Counted from the stretch's first letter, positions 16,805-30,100 are shown. The stretch is 64,000 bases of DNA from JACVRW01 sp963811055 (GCA_963811055.1 CAWEPQ010000019.1:310001-374000), one strand, 5' to 3'. Made by a program: numbers and translations. The notes: generated by a model from the sequence alone, not told the origin.

Positions 16805-17809
16805 GTGGCAGAGCCCCGGGGGCTCTGGCGCTACCGCGACCGGCTCCCCGTGGAGCCGCTCGTGACGCTTGGGGAGGGGGACACGCCGCTCGTGCCGGCG
16901 CCGCACCTGTCGGAGCTCACCGGCTGTCAGGTCTGGCTCAAGCTCGAGGGAGCCAACCCCACCGGCTCGTTCAAGGACCGCGGCATGACCGTGGCGGTAT
17001 CGGCCGCCGTCCACGAGGGCGCGGAGGTGGTGGTCTGCGCGTCCACCGGCAACACGGCGGCCAGCGCCGCGGCATACGCGGCGCGCGCAGGCCTCCGGGG
17101 CGCGGTGATCGTGCCGGAGGGCAAGATCGCCACCGGCAAGCTGGCCCAGGCCCTCATGCACGGCGCGCGCGTTGTCGCCCTGCGTGGCAACTTCGACGAG
17201 GCGCTGCGGCTTGTTCGCGAACTGGCCAAGCGTCACCCGATCGCGCTCGTCAACTCCGTGAACGACTTCCGGATCGAGGGCCAGAAGACCGGTGCGTTCG
17301 AGGTCTGCGACCAGCTCGGCGAGCCCCCCGACGTGCTCTGCATCCCGGTGGGCAACGCGGGCAACGTGACCGCCTGGTGGCGCGGATTCCAGGAGTACGA
17401 GGCAGCTCCGAAGATGCACGGCTACCAGGCCGAGGGAGCTGCTCCGCTGGTGCTCGGTGCGCCGGTGGACAACCCCGAGACGGTGGCGAGCGCGATCCGG
17501 ATCGGCAATCCGGCGCGCTGGGAGGACGCCATGAGCGTCTTCACGTCCTCACGCGGCGAGGTGCGGGCCGTGTCCGACGACGAGATCCTGGCGGCCTACT
17601 CGCTGCTCGGCGCTCGCGAGGGCGTGTTCTGCGAGCCCGCCTCGGCGGCCTCGGTGGCCGGACTGCTGCGCTACGGGGCGGATGGCACCGTGGTCTGCGT
17701 GCTCACGGGCCATGGCCTGAAGGACCCGCAGACGGCGATGAGCCGGGCCACGTCGGTGGTGCCGTGCGAGCCGGACATCGACAGCGTGGAACGGGCCGTG
17801 CTCGCATGA
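16805..17809 (+). CDS. thrC: Threonine synthase
   Basis: 334 aa from GTG 16805. Makes threonine from O-phosphohomoserine with PLP. The PLP Lys is in PTGSFKDRGMTVAV near residue 60, the phosphate loop ASTGNTAASAAAYAA follows, and PVGNAGNVTAWWRGF is the glycine-rich cofactor cup. It is the short bacterial form without the N-terminal extension of plant or yeast enzymes. GAAGAGG lies 14 bases upstream, far for a Shine-Dalgarno, so coupling to hom (2-base gap) probably drives initiation. Confidence 0.95.
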   Translation: MAEPRGLWRYRDRLPVEPLVTLGEGDTPLVPAPHLSELTGCQVWLKLEGANPTGSFKDRGMTVAVSAAVHEGAEVVVCASTGNTAASAAAYAARAGLRGAVIVPEGKIATGKLAQALMHGARVVALRGNFDEALRLVRELAKRHPIALVNSVNDFRIEGQKTGAFEVCDQLGEPPDVLCIPVGNAGNVTAWWRGFQEYEAAPKMHGYQAEGAAPLVLGAPVDNPETVASAIRIGNPARWEDAMSVFTSSRGEVRAVSDDEILAAYSLLGAREGVFCEPASAASVAGLLRYGADGTVVCVLTGHGLKDPQTAMSRATSVVPCEPDIDSVERAVLA

Positions 17810-18657
17810 GGCGCCACCGCCTGGTGCGCGTGCCGGCGTCCTCGGCCAACCTGGGTCCGGGCTTCGACGTGCTGGCCGCGGCGCTGTCGATCGAGCTCGA
17901 GCTGGAGGTGGCCGAGGGCTCGGAGTTCGCGGTGAGTTCGGACGTGCCCGGCGTGCCCCTCGACCGCTCCAACCTGTGCGTGCGTGCCTTCGAGGCACTG
18001 CATCCGGCCGACGGGATCAGCTTTCAGATCCGGTCGAACATCCCGCCCGGCGCGGGGCTCGGATCGAGCGCGGCCGCGATCGTGGCGGGGCTGGTGGCGG
18101 CCGACCACATGTACGAGCTGGACGCGCCGATCTTCGAGCTCGCACGCGAGCTGGAGGGGCACCCCGACAACGTGGCGGCGGCGCTGCACGGCGGGTTCGT
18201 GATCTGCGACGGCGGCGAGCCGGTGCGCTTCGACCCGCCGGCGGGCCTCGAGGCGGTGCTGGCGAGGCCGCCGGCCGAGGTGCGCACGGAGACGGCCAGG
18301 GCCGCGCTCCCCGAGGAGGTCCCGCTCGCTGACGCGGTGTACAACGTGGCACGTGCATCGCTCCTGGTGCTTGGCCTGGCCCGCGACGACCTTTCGCTGG
18401 TGGCGCGCGGCCTGAGCGACAGGCTGCATCAGCCCCGCCGGCGCTCGCTCTACCCCGAGTCGATGGACCTCGTGGACCGGGCCCCCGAGTGGGGCGCGGT
18501 GGGCGCCACGATCTCGGGAGCCGGCCCCACGGTGCTCCTCTGGTCCCACTGGCAGTCCACCGGGGCGATCGTGGAGCGCCTGCGCGCCGAGGTCCCGGAC
18601 TGGCACGTGAGCCGCGCAACCTTCGCCCCCGGCGGTGCCGACGTGACGGCCCTGTGA
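17806..18657 (+). CDS. thrB: Homoserine kinase
   Basis: 283 aa from ATG 17806 (ATGA overlap with thrC). A GHMP kinase: the start VRVPASSANLGPGFDVLA, the ATP loop PPGAGLGSSAAAIVAGL near residues 80-97, HPDNVAAALHGG, and the C-terminal motif GATISGAGPTVLLW. It phosphorylates homoserine to the substrate of the preceding enzyme, so gene order (hom, thrC, thrB) places the whole branch in one transcript. Confidence 0.95.
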   Translation: MRRHRLVRVPASSANLGPGFDVLAAALSIELELEVAEGSEFAVSSDVPGVPLDRSNLCVRAFEALHPADGISFQIRSNIPPGAGLGSSAAAIVAGLVAADHMYELDAPIFELARELEGHPDNVAAALHGGFVICDGGEPVRFDPPAGLEAVLARPPAEVRTETARAALPEEVPLADAVYNVARASLLVLGLARDDLSLVARGLSDRLHQPRRRSLYPESMDLVDRAPEWGAVGATISGAGPTVLLWSHWQSTGAIVERLRAEVPDWHVSRATFAPGGADVTAL

Positions 18658-19046
18658 GCGACGAGATCCGAGCCGCGGGCGGGCTGGTGATGCGCGACGG
18701 CGAGGTGCTGATCGTGCACCGGCCGCGCTACGAGGACTGGACGCTGCCCAAGGGGAAGCTCGACCCGGGCGAGACTTGGGAGCAGGCGGCGCTCCGCGAG
18801 GTGGAGGAGGAGGCCTCGGTGCGGGCCCGCCTCGTGCGCCAGCTGCCGGACGTGCACTACGAGAACCAGGGCCGCCCGAAGCGGGTGCGCTACTGGCTGA
18901 TGGAGCCGGTGGAAGACCCGGGCTTCACCCCCAACGACGAGGTCGACGAGGTGCGCTGGCTGCCGCCGGAGGAGGCGCTCGAGCTCCTCAGCTACGAGCG
19001 CGACCGGCAGCTGATCCGTACCGCCGGGCTGACTACATCGCAATGA
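18654..19046 (+). CDS. NUDIX hydrolase
   Basis: 130 aa from GTG 18654, which overlaps the thrB stop (GTGA). The Nudix box is GKLDPGETW followed by EQAALREVEEEA, preserving GX5EX7REUXEE. The start AAGGLVMRDGEVLIVHRP and the WTLPKGKL strand resemble diadenosine polyphosphate / MutT-like hydrolases. The substrate cannot be read from the motif. Coupling to thrB is probably translational convenience rather than a pathway link. It ends just before a strong hairpin. Confidence 0.85.
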   Translation: MSDEIRAAGGLVMRDGEVLIVHRPRYEDWTLPKGKLDPGETWEQAALREVEEEASVRARLVRQLPDVHYENQGRPKRVRYWLMEPVEDPGFTPNDEVDEVRWLPPEEALELLSYERDRQLIRTAGLTTSQ

Positions 19047-19063
19047 CTCCCGCATAGCGGGAG
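19047..19063. terminator. Bidirectional hairpin between nudix and amidase genes
   Basis: CTCCCGC, loop ATA, GCGGGAG: perfect 7-bp stem starting 1 base after the nudix stop and 23 bases past the convergent amidase stop. There is no clear T tract, as is common in GC-rich actinobacteria. Confidence 0.6.
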
Positions 19064-19086
19064 CCATTCCCCGGAAGTCAGTGTGG

Positions 19087-20511
19087 CTAGGCCGCGGCCA
19101 GCTCGGCCCGGCGGTCCACCCACGGGCGGGCCGCCTCGAGCTGGGCGCCCAGGGACAGCAGGGTGGCCTCGTCGGCGGGGCGCCCGGCCAGCTGGATGGC
19201 CAGGGGGAGGCCGTCGGCGCCGTGGAAGAGCGGCAGCGAGATCGCCGGCTGGCCGCTCACGTTGTAGGACGCCGTGTAGGGCGTGAAGTTCCCCGAGCGC
19301 CGGAAGTCGTCCAGCGGGTTGTCGCTGCAGGCGTCCAGCTCGCCGATCGCGACGGGCCGCTCGCCGAGGGCGGGGGTGAGCACCACGTCGTACTTGTCCA
19401 TCAGCCCGATCCAGGCGCGGGACACGGCCTGGAGCTGGGTGCGCGCGAGCAGGTAGTCCATCCCGCCCCGCTCCTGGATGATCTTCCAGGTCTCCCACGA
19501 GAGCGGCTCCACGAGGTCCGCGGAGGGCTCGCGGCCGGTGAGCAGGCCGCCGAAGTAGATCGCCGTGGAGATCCCCGTGCCGAAGACGACCGTGAAGGTG
19601 GGGAGCAGGTCCACGCCGGCCCACGGCGCCTCGAACTCCTCGATCTCGTGGCCCAGGGACGCGAGCAGCTCAGCCGCCTCGGTGACGGCGCCGGCGGCCA
19701 ACGGGTCGAGCTCGCCCTCGATCGGCATCGACGTGGTCACGCCGATCCGGAGCTTCCCGGGCTCGCGCGCGGCCGCCGCGGCGAACGGCTCGGCCGGGGG
19801 CGGCGCCCATGTCGCGTCGCCGGTCTCGTAGCCGGCCAGGACGTCCAGGAGCTCGGCGGTCTCGGCGATGGTGCGGCTGAGCACGCCGTCCTGCACGAGG
19901 AAGTCGTCGCCCTGCTCGGGTCCGCGCGACACGCGGCCGCGGGTGGGCTTCAGGCCCACCAGGCCGCAGCAGGCGGCCGGGATCCGGATCGAGCCGCCGC
20001 CGTCGCTGCCGTGGGCGATCGGCACCATGCCGGAGGCCACCGCGCACGCCGCGCCGCCGGAGGAGCCGCCCGGGGTGCGCGAGGTGTCCCAGGGGTTGCG
20101 CGCCGGGCCGAAGCGGCGCGGCTCGCTCACCGGCAGGATCCCGAACTCCGGCATGTTGGTCTTGCCGACGATCACGAAGCCGGCGTCGCGGATCCGGCGC
20201 GTCACGAACGAGTCGTGCTGGGCCACGAAGTCGCCGAACAGGTCGGAGCCGTAGGTGAAGGGCATCCCCGCCACCGGGGTCGTGTCCTTCATGGCGATCG
20301 GGACGCCCGCGAAGGGACGCGGGTCGCCCGGATCCACGGCATCCGCCGTGGCGAGGGCGCCCTCGGCGTCCACGTGCACGAAGGCGTTCAGCTCCGGCTG
20401 GAGCGCCTCGATGCGCTCCAGCGACGCCTCCACGAGGTCGCGGGAGCTGATCTCGCCTTCGCGCACCATGCGCGCCAGCTCGGTCACGGGCTTGAAGAGG
20501 AGCTCGGACAA
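19087..20511 (-). CDS. Amidase-signature (AS) family amidase
   Basis: About 474 aa. The Ser-cisSer-Lys triad is visible: Lys in GVPIAMKDT, the Gly/Ser-rich PGGSSGGAACAVASG, and GSDGGGSIRIPAACCGL. This family hydrolyses amide bonds of many small molecules; here it is a stand-alone enzyme, and without GatC or GatB neighbours it is unlikely to be GatA. The start is probably TTG 20511 (LSELLFKPVTEL). A TAGGCT -10 box at 20525-20520 lies 8 bases upstream, and its TAG is also the stop codon of parA. As sequenced it lies in the same open frame as parA, but that fusion is caused by a frameshift. Confidence 0.85.
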   Translation of the reverse strand: MSELLFKPVTELARMVREGEISSRDLVEASLERIEALQPELNAFVHVDAEGALATADAVDPGDPRPFAGVPIAMKDTTPVAGMPFTYGSDLFGDFVAQHDSFVTRRIRDAGFVIVGKTNMPEFGILPVSEPRRFGPARNPWDTSRTPGGSSGGAACAVASGMVPIAHGSDGGGSIRIPAACCGLVGLKPTRGRVSRGPEQGDDFLVQDGVLSRTIAETAELLDVLAGYETGDATWAPPPAEPFAAAAAREPGKLRIGVTTSMPIEGELDPLAAGAVTEAAELLASLGHEIEEFEAPWAGVDLLPTFTVVFGTGISTAIYFGGLLTGREPSADLVEPLSWETWKIIQERGGMDYLLARTQLQAVSRAWIGLMDKYDVVLTPALGERPVAIGELDACSDNPLDDFRRSGNFTPYTASYNVSGQPAISLPLFHGADGLPLAIQLAGRPADEATLLSLGAQLEAARPWVDRRAELAAA

Positions 20512-20522
20512 GACGACGCAGC

Positions 20523-21318
20523 CTACGCGGGCACGAGCTCGGCGCGCAAGGCCCCGAGGCGCCCGCGCGCCTCCTCGTAGCCGCCGAGGCGCTCCAGCAC
20601 CTCGTTGGCCAGCGCCGGCATAGTCGGCGCCGAGGTCGGGCGCGTAGTCCACGATCGACACCCCGCGCTCCGCCGACTCGGCGTAGCGCACCGAGCGCCG
20701 GATGACGGTGGGGAAGACCTTGTCGCCAAACCGCTCCTGGAGCTGCTTGAGCGCCTCGCGCGAGTGAACGAGCCGCATGTCGGCGATGTTGAGCACCACG
20801 CCGAGCCACTCCAGGTCCGGATGCAGGGACTCCTTGGCCAGCTCGATCACCTCGAGCGCCTGCTCCACGCCCTGGAGGGAGAAGTACTCGGCCTCGGTCG
20901 AGATCAGCGCGTGATCGGCGGCCACGAGCGCGTTCACGGTCAGCAGTCCGAGCGACGGCGGGCAGTCCACGAGCACGAGGTCGTAGCGGCGCTTGAGCTC
21001 CCTGAGAGCCCGCCTCAGCGTCAGCTCCCGGCCCATCTTGCCTCCGAGGATCAGCTCCGCCTCGGCCAGCCCGAGGTTGGCCGGGAGGATGTCCTCGTGC
21101 ACGGCGTCGGCGGCCTTGGCCTGGCCCGCCAGCACGTCGGCGATCGTGGGCGAGGCGTCGGCGGGCACGTCGAAGTAGTCGGAGAGGTTGCCCTGCGGAT
21201 CGAGGTCCACGCAGAGCACCTGAAGCCCGGCGCGCCTGAAGACGTCGGCCAGCGTGCGGACCGTCGTCGTCTTGCCGGTGCCGCCCTTCTGGGAGAGGAT
21301 CGTGACGGTGGTTCCCAC
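20523..21318 (-). CDS. ParA/Soj-family ATPase, frameshifted near its end
   Basis: Starts at GTG 21318. The deviant Walker A is SQKGGTGKTTTVRTLADVF; CVDLDPQGNLSDYF is motif A'; LVDCPPSLGLLTVNAL is Walker B. These are hallmarks of ParA/Soj ATPases that move chromosomes or other cargo. No ParB gene is adjacent, so it is an orphan ParA whose cargo is unknown. An extra base near 20617 shifts the frame after APDLGADYA; removing it gives LANEVLERLGGYEEARGRL and a stop at 20525-20523, about 264 aa. Upstream, TATCTT (21334-21329) lies 10 bases before the start. Confidence 0.85.
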
Positions 21319-21385
21319 GGGTGAGGCGAAGATACTCGCACGCCCACCCCGGTGGGTCGCCGCCCCCCTGGAGACCCCCTCGGCT

Positions 21386-21450
21386 CTATAGTTTCGGCCT
21401 CCCTGCCCGTCGCGCGCCCGCTCGAAGAAGGCGTGGATTCCGAGGAGGTG
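21386..21450 (+). promoter_or_regulatory. gltB promoter and structured leader RNA (copy A of a shared motif)
   Basis: TATAGT (21386-21391) is the -10. The leader 21403-21450 matches 30117-30163 upstream of the gltB paralogue at about 40 of 46 positions. Stem CGCGCC (21413-21418) pairs with GGCGTG (21430-21435). The loop tetramer CTCG (21421-21424) is complementary to CGAG (21441-21444) at the Shine-Dalgarno GAGGAGG, which allows an H-type pseudoknot that would hide the ribosome site. I do not recognise a named RNA family here. Ligand or regulator unknown. Confidence 0.6.
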
Positions 21451-21466
21451 AAGAGCCCTGCAGGCA

Positions 21467-25936
<4,470 letters not shown>

Positions 25937-25938
25937 CC

Positions 25939-27507
25939 ATGGGTGACCCCAAGGGCTTCCTGCGCATCGAGCGCGCCGGTTTCGAGAAGCGCGATCCCAA
26001 GGAGCGCGTGCACGACTACGGGCAGTACTTCTCGCTGCCCGACGACGAGACCCTGCGCGAGCAGGGCGGCCGCTGCATGGACTGCGGCGTTCCCTTCTGT
26101 CACGAGGGCTGTCCGCTCGGGAACCGCATCCCCGACTGGAACGACCTCGTGTACCGCGACAAGTGGCAGGACGCGCTCACCCAGCTCCACGCCACGAACA
26201 ACTTCCCCGAGTTCACGGGCCTCATCTGCCCCGCGCCATGCGAGTCCGCCTGCGTGCTCGACATCAACGACGACCCGGTCACGATCGAGCAGATCGAGCT
26301 GGCGATCGCCAACCGCGGCTTCCAGGAGGGCTGGATCGACGCCGAGCCGCCGGACCGGCGCACCGGCAGGACCGTGGGCGTGGTGGGCTCCGGGCCGGCG
26401 GGCCTGGCGGTGGCCGCCCAGCTGAACAAGCTCGGCCACAAGGTCACCGTCTACGAGCGCGACGAGGCCCCGGGCGGGTTGCTGCGCTTCGGCGTGCCGG
26501 ACGCGAAGCTCGAGAAGTGGATCATCGACCGCCGCGTGAAGCTGCTCGAGCAGGAGGGCATCGACTTCGTGTGCGACACGGACGTGGGCCGCGACGTGGA
26601 GGCCGAGGAGCTCCGCCGCCGGCACGACGCGGTGGTCGTGGCGATCGGCTCGCGCGTGCACCGCGACCTCGAGACACCCGGCCGCGAGCTGGCCAACGTG
26701 CACTTTGCGATGGACTACCTCTACCAGCGCAACCGCTGGGTGGCGCGCTCGCAGGGGCGCGTCTCGCGGGACACGCCCCCGGAGGCCACGATCAGCGCGG
26801 AGGGGCTGCGCGTGGTCGTGGTGGGTGGCGGCGACACCGGCATGGACTGCGTGTCGAACGCCCTGCGCGAGGGCGCGGAGAGCGTGCTGATGCTCGATGT
26901 CTACCCGCCGCTCCCGAAGGAGGGCCGCATGGCGAGCACGCCGTGGCCGCTCCCGCCCAAGCGCACGCGCACCACCTACGCGCTCGACGAGGGCGGGGTT
27001 CGGGAGTTCGGCACCGAGGTGATCGAGCTGCTCGGCGAGGACGGCAGCGTGTCGGCCGTCCGCGGCTGGCGCGTGGAGGGCACCTCCTCGCGCGACCTCA
27101 AGCCGGTTCCGGGAAGCGAGTTCGAAGAGGAAGCGCAGTTGGTGCTGATCGCGATCGGCTTCAGCCATCCCGAGCACGAGGGCGCGGTCAGCGAGCTGGC
27201 CCTCGACCTCGACGCGCGCGGCAACGTCAAGGCGCCGGTCTACGGAACCAAGGTCCAGGGCGTGTTCGCCTGCGGCGACGCCCGGACCGGGCAGTCGCTG
27301 GTGGTCACGGCCATCGCTGAGGGCCGGCGCTGCGCCCGGGTGGTGGACCAGTTCCTGGGCGGCACCGGCGAGGCGCGGCGGATCTCGGCCCAGGGCATGT
27401 TCGCCTACGAGGACGGGGACCCCAACTCGCTTCGCCACCAGGCCGAGATCGCCAGGACCGTCACGGTCGGCGACGCCTTCTGGTCCGGTCCCCGGGACGA
27501 GCGCTAG
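25939..27507 (+). CDS. gltD: Glutamate synthase small subunit
   Basis: 522 aa. The N-terminal domain holds cysteines for two [4Fe-4S] clusters (CMDCGVPFCHEGCPLGN near 46-62; CPAPCESAC near 94-102). An FAD site follows (VGVVGSGPAGLAVAAQL), then an NAD(P)H site (VVVVGGGDTGMDCV) and the FAD-closing motif GVFACGDARTGQSLVV. It feeds electrons from NAD(P)H to GltB. It directly follows gltB with a 2-base gap, so the pair forms one operon under the gltB leader. Full family length with no lesion. Confidence 0.95.
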   Translation: MGDPKGFLRIERAGFEKRDPKERVHDYGQYFSLPDDETLREQGGRCMDCGVPFCHEGCPLGNRIPDWNDLVYRDKWQDALTQLHATNNFPEFTGLICPAPCESACVLDINDDPVTIEQIELAIANRGFQEGWIDAEPPDRRTGRTVGVVGSGPAGLAVAAQLNKLGHKVTVYERDEAPGGLLRFGVPDAKLEKWIIDRRVKLLEQEGIDFVCDTDVGRDVEAEELRRRHDAVVVAIGSRVHRDLETPGRELANVHFAMDYLYQRNRWVARSQGRVSRDTPPEATISAEGLRVVVVGGGDTGMDCVSNALREGAESVLMLDVYPPLPKEGRMASTPWPLPPKRTRTTYALDEGGVREFGTEVIELLGEDGSVSAVRGWRVEGTSSRDLKPVPGSEFEEEAQLVLIAIGFSHPEHEGAVSELALDLDARGNVKAPVYGTKVQGVFACGDARTGQSLVVTAIAEGRRCARVVDQFLGGTGEARRISAQGMFAYEDGDPNSLRHQAEIARTVTVGDAFWSGPRDER

Positions 27508-27516
27508 GGGGACGGA

Positions 27517-27912
27517 ATGGCCACGGCGCCGGAGGAGGTCTTCCGCCGCTGGGCCGAGTGCTGGAACCGGCGCGAGCTCGAGACGGCTCTCGCCGAGTGC
27601 ATGCACCCGGAGGTGGAGTGGATCCCGATCACCGTGGAGGGCACCTGCTTCCACGGCCACGACGGGATCCGGCAGTGGGCCGAGCAGCTCTTCGGCGACT
27701 GGGAGGTGTTCGAGGTGCACGTGGAGGACTCGCGCAGCGTGTCCGACACCTGCGCCCTCGCGCTCGGACACTGGCGGGCCTGCGCGCGCGGCAGCGGCCT
27801 CGCGTTCGAGCGCCAGCACGCCGCCTGGCTGATCGCGCTGCGCGACGGCCGGATCGCGCGCCTCCAGACCTTCACGGACCGCGAGGAGGCGCTGGAGGCG
27901 GCCGGGCTCTAG
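27517..27912 (+). CDS. NTF2-like / SnoaL-type small protein
   Basis: 131 aa, ATG 27517 preceded by GGGGGACGGA. The pattern of an N-terminal helix (EEVFRRWAECWNRRELETAL), MHPEVEWIP, GHDGIRQWAEQLFGDWEVF and repeated beta strands ending in a helix matches the NTF2/SnoaL fold, a cone-shaped pocket used by many small-molecule isomerases and binding proteins. No catalytic residue can be assigned. It sits 9 bases after gltD and may be co-transcribed; any role in nitrogen metabolism is unproven. Confidence 0.7.
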   Translation: MATAPEEVFRRWAECWNRRELETALAECMHPEVEWIPITVEGTCFHGHDGIRQWAEQLFGDWEVFEVHVEDSRSVSDTCALALGHWRACARGSGLAFERQHAAWLIALRDGRIARLQTFTDREEALEAAGL

Positions 27913-27922
27913 CCGCTCGGGT

Positions 27923-27928
27923 TATGCT
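27923..27928 (+). promoter_or_regulatory. -10 box of the secreted protein at 27938 (leaderless)
   Basis: TATGCT followed by 9 bases and TTG 27938. It supports a TTG start there. Confidence 0.4.
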
Positions 27929-27937
27929 CAGCCCGCC

Positions 27938-29161
27938 TTGACCAACCTGCGGGTCCGCTCTGCAGTGCCGCTGGTGGCCGTGGCGGCCGCCGCCCTGTCG
28001 GTCGGTGTGGCCGCGGGCTCCCAGACTCCGCCCGGCGTGATCCGAGCCGAGCTCACGGTGCCGGGCACGGGAGTGGACCGATGGACGCTCGAGGTCTTCC
28101 GTCAGCGAGGTTCGGGGACGAGCTCAGGGGAGCGGATTTCGGGATCGATCGACTACTGCCTCTCCGTGTCCAGGTCCGTTGGCGAAGGAGCGAGACGCGA
28201 GCGCGGCCGCACGTGCGTCCTCTCCACCTCGATCGCTATCGGGATCGCCCGCCACGGCCTGTCGCTCGATTGCGGCGGCGTGGGCATCGTGCTCGGAAAG
28301 CCCGCACCCCCGGCCCCCACCTGCGGCCTGGTGGCGGCAGGCGTGCGCGCGGTGACCGTCGCGGCTACGGACGGCCCGACCGTCCCGGCGGCGCTCTCCG
28401 AGCCGTTCCGTGTGCGCTACAACCGCTCCCCGCGGATCCTGCGCCGCTCCGGCGTCGACCCGGGGAGCGTGCGGACGCTGCCGCGGACCTTCCGGGTCCG
28501 CGCCTTCCTCGCGTTCGTTCCCACGCCGGCCACGCCACCGGGAGCCCGCATGCCGCGTCTCACCGTCACCGCCGTCGGTTCTGACGGGAGCACGCACAGG
28601 CGACGCGTCGGGGGCGACCTGCTTCCGATCGGCCTGTCGCAGCCGTTCATCCTGGGGCGCCACGCGCCGAAGGACGCGCCTCAGACACGACTTGCCCGAA
28701 GGGGTGCCGACGGACGGCTGTGGAGAAGCACTCACTGGCGGACCAGGCGTGGCGGCTTGTGCGCGACCGTGAGCCTGGCGGGAAGGGGGTGGCCGTTCAG
28801 ATCCGGCCAGTGCACCGACGCACACACGCTGTCGTACTCGCTCGAGGGCGGGTCCGAGGTCTACTCCGGCGGACCTGGGCGGGGCCGGCGCCGCACATAT
28901 CCCGTCTACGGGTTCGCCCGGTCGGGTGTGCGGGCGCTCACGATCATCGATCCTCGCGGTCGCCGGTCGAGGGCCGCGCTCTCGCCCGTGTTCACAACGG
29001 TCCGGGGCATCCGCGTGCGGGCGTTCCTGGCAGCGGTCCGCGCGCCGCTCCCGGAGCCGGGTCAGGACCTCGAGGTCGAGAGCCGGCTGTCCAACGGCTA
29101 CACCGAGTCCACCGGGGGTGGAACCTCCCCGGGCGTCGGTGACGGGCCCGCGGGCCCCTAG
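27938..29161 (+). CDS. Secreted protein of unknown function, about 407 aa
   Basis: Starts at TTG 27938 with a signal peptide (VPLVAVAAAALSVGVAAGS). The mature part is rich in beta strands and arginines with scattered Cys (about 6) that may form disulfides. Two similar stretches, SEPFRVRYNRSPRILRR near 150 and the later LSPVFTTVRGIRVRAFL, each followed by RVRAFLAF/RVRAFLAAV-P-PG, suggest two copies of one domain. I do not recognise a family. Its stop overlaps the stop of the minus-strand oxidoreductase gene (CTAG 29158-29161). Confidence 0.55.
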   Translation: MTNLRVRSAVPLVAVAAAALSVGVAAGSQTPPGVIRAELTVPGTGVDRWTLEVFRQRGSGTSSGERISGSIDYCLSVSRSVGEGARRERGRTCVLSTSIAIGIARHGLSLDCGGVGIVLGKPAPPAPTCGLVAAGVRAVTVAATDGPTVPAALSEPFRVRYNRSPRILRRSGVDPGSVRTLPRTFRVRAFLAFVPTPATPPGARMPRLTVTAVGSDGSTHRRRVGGDLLPIGLSQPFILGRHAPKDAPQTRLARRGADGRLWRSTHWRTRRGGLCATVSLAGRGWPFRSGQCTDAHTLSYSLEGGSEVYSGGPGRGRRRTYPVYGFARSGVRALTIIDPRGRRSRAALSPVFTTVRGIRVRAFLAAVRAPLPEPGQDLEVESRLSNGYTESTGGGTSPGVGDGPAGP

Positions 29162-30093
29162 TCCACGAGCAGCACGGCCTTGCCCCGCACGCGGCGCTCC
29201 AGCAGCGCCTCGAGCACGGGGCCGGCCTCGCGCCAGCTCGCCTCCACGCTGATGGCCGGGTCGAGCCTGCCGGCGGCGATCAGGCGCGCCAGCCGCTCCA
29301 GGTCCGCCGAGCCGGTGCCGCGCCGGTCCAGCTCGGTGAAGATCAGGAACGCGTAGAGCGTGGCGCCGGTGCTGCGGTAGAAGTCGCGCGCACCGAAGCT
29401 CACGGCCTCGCCCGACGAGTCGCCGAAGGTGACGATCGTGCCGCCGGGCGTCACCCGCCTGAGCGCCGCGGCCAGCGACGGCCCGCCGACCGACTCGAGG
29501 ATCAGGTCGAAGCGCTCGCCGTCGGGCTCGAGCTCGTGCACGATCGCCTCCGCGCCGAGCTCGGCCAGTCCCTCGGCGCGCTCCGGGTCGCGCGCCACCG
29601 CGGTCACGTGCGCGCCGGCGCCGGCCGCGAGCTGGACGGCGAAGCGGCCCACCCCGCCGGCCGCTCCGGTCACGAGCACGCGCCGCTCCACCAGCAGCCC
29701 TCCGAGCCCGAGGGCGTGGTAGGCGGTGAGCCCGGCCACGGGCAGGGTCGACGCCGCGGCGAAGGAGACCTCGTCGGGGAGCGTGCCCAGGCGGTCGGTG
29801 GCCACGGGCGCCAGCTCGGCCCAGGCGCTGGCACGGGTGAGGGAGCCGCCCACTCCCACCACGCGGGTGCCGGCCGGCGGTCCGCTTCCGTCGGCGGCGG
29901 GCTCGCGCACCACGCCGGCCACGTCCCAGCCCGTGAGGCTGCCCTCGGGCAGGGCCTCGAGGCGACGGACCTCGCCGCGGTTGACGGACATCGCCCTCAC
30001 CTCCACGAGCGCCTCGTCCGGCGCCGGGGTGGGGTCGGGGGCCTCCCCGAGTCGGACGTGCGGGGGCTCTTGGGTGCTGAGGATGGCGCGCAT
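29158..30093 (-). CDS. Zinc-type alcohol dehydrogenase / quinone oxidoreductase (MDR family)
   Basis: 311 aa. A medium-chain reductase: the N-terminal GroES-like domain contains SVNRGEVRRLE and GWDVAGVV, then a Rossmann domain with VLVTGAAGGVGRFAVQLAAGAGAHV split around residues 140-165. It lacks the structural-zinc Cys cluster, so it is the quinone-oxidoreductase-like branch that uses NADPH. Substrate unknown. ATG 30093 is preceded by TAACCT (30106-30101) at 7 bases, so the message is leaderless. That box overlaps the divergent gltB-paralogue -10 box. Confidence 0.8.
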   Translation of the reverse strand: MRAILSTQEPPHVRLGEAPDPTPAPDEALVEVRAMSVNRGEVRRLEALPEGSLTGWDVAGVVREPAADGSGPPAGTRVVGVGGSLTRASAWAELAPVATDRLGTLPDEVSFAAASTLPVAGLTAYHALGLGGLLVERRVLVTGAAGGVGRFAVQLAAGAGAHVTAVARDPERAEGLAELGAEAIVHELEPDGERFDLILESVGGPSLAAALRRVTPGGTIVTFGDSSGEAVSFGARDFYRSTGATLYAFLIFTELDRRGTGSADLERLARLIAAGRLDPAISVEASWREAGPVLEALLERRVRGKAVLLVD

Positions 30094-30100
30094 CGGCCCG

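Noticed and set aside
19087..21318. A 743-aa ParA-amidase fusion protein
   Set aside because: The junction segment is not like either family and another frame supplies the real ParA tail and stop; a one-base insertion explains it.
21403..21450. Known glutamine riboswitch (glnA or Downstream-peptide)
   Set aside because: The conserved cores of those RNAs are not visible; the motif is smaller.
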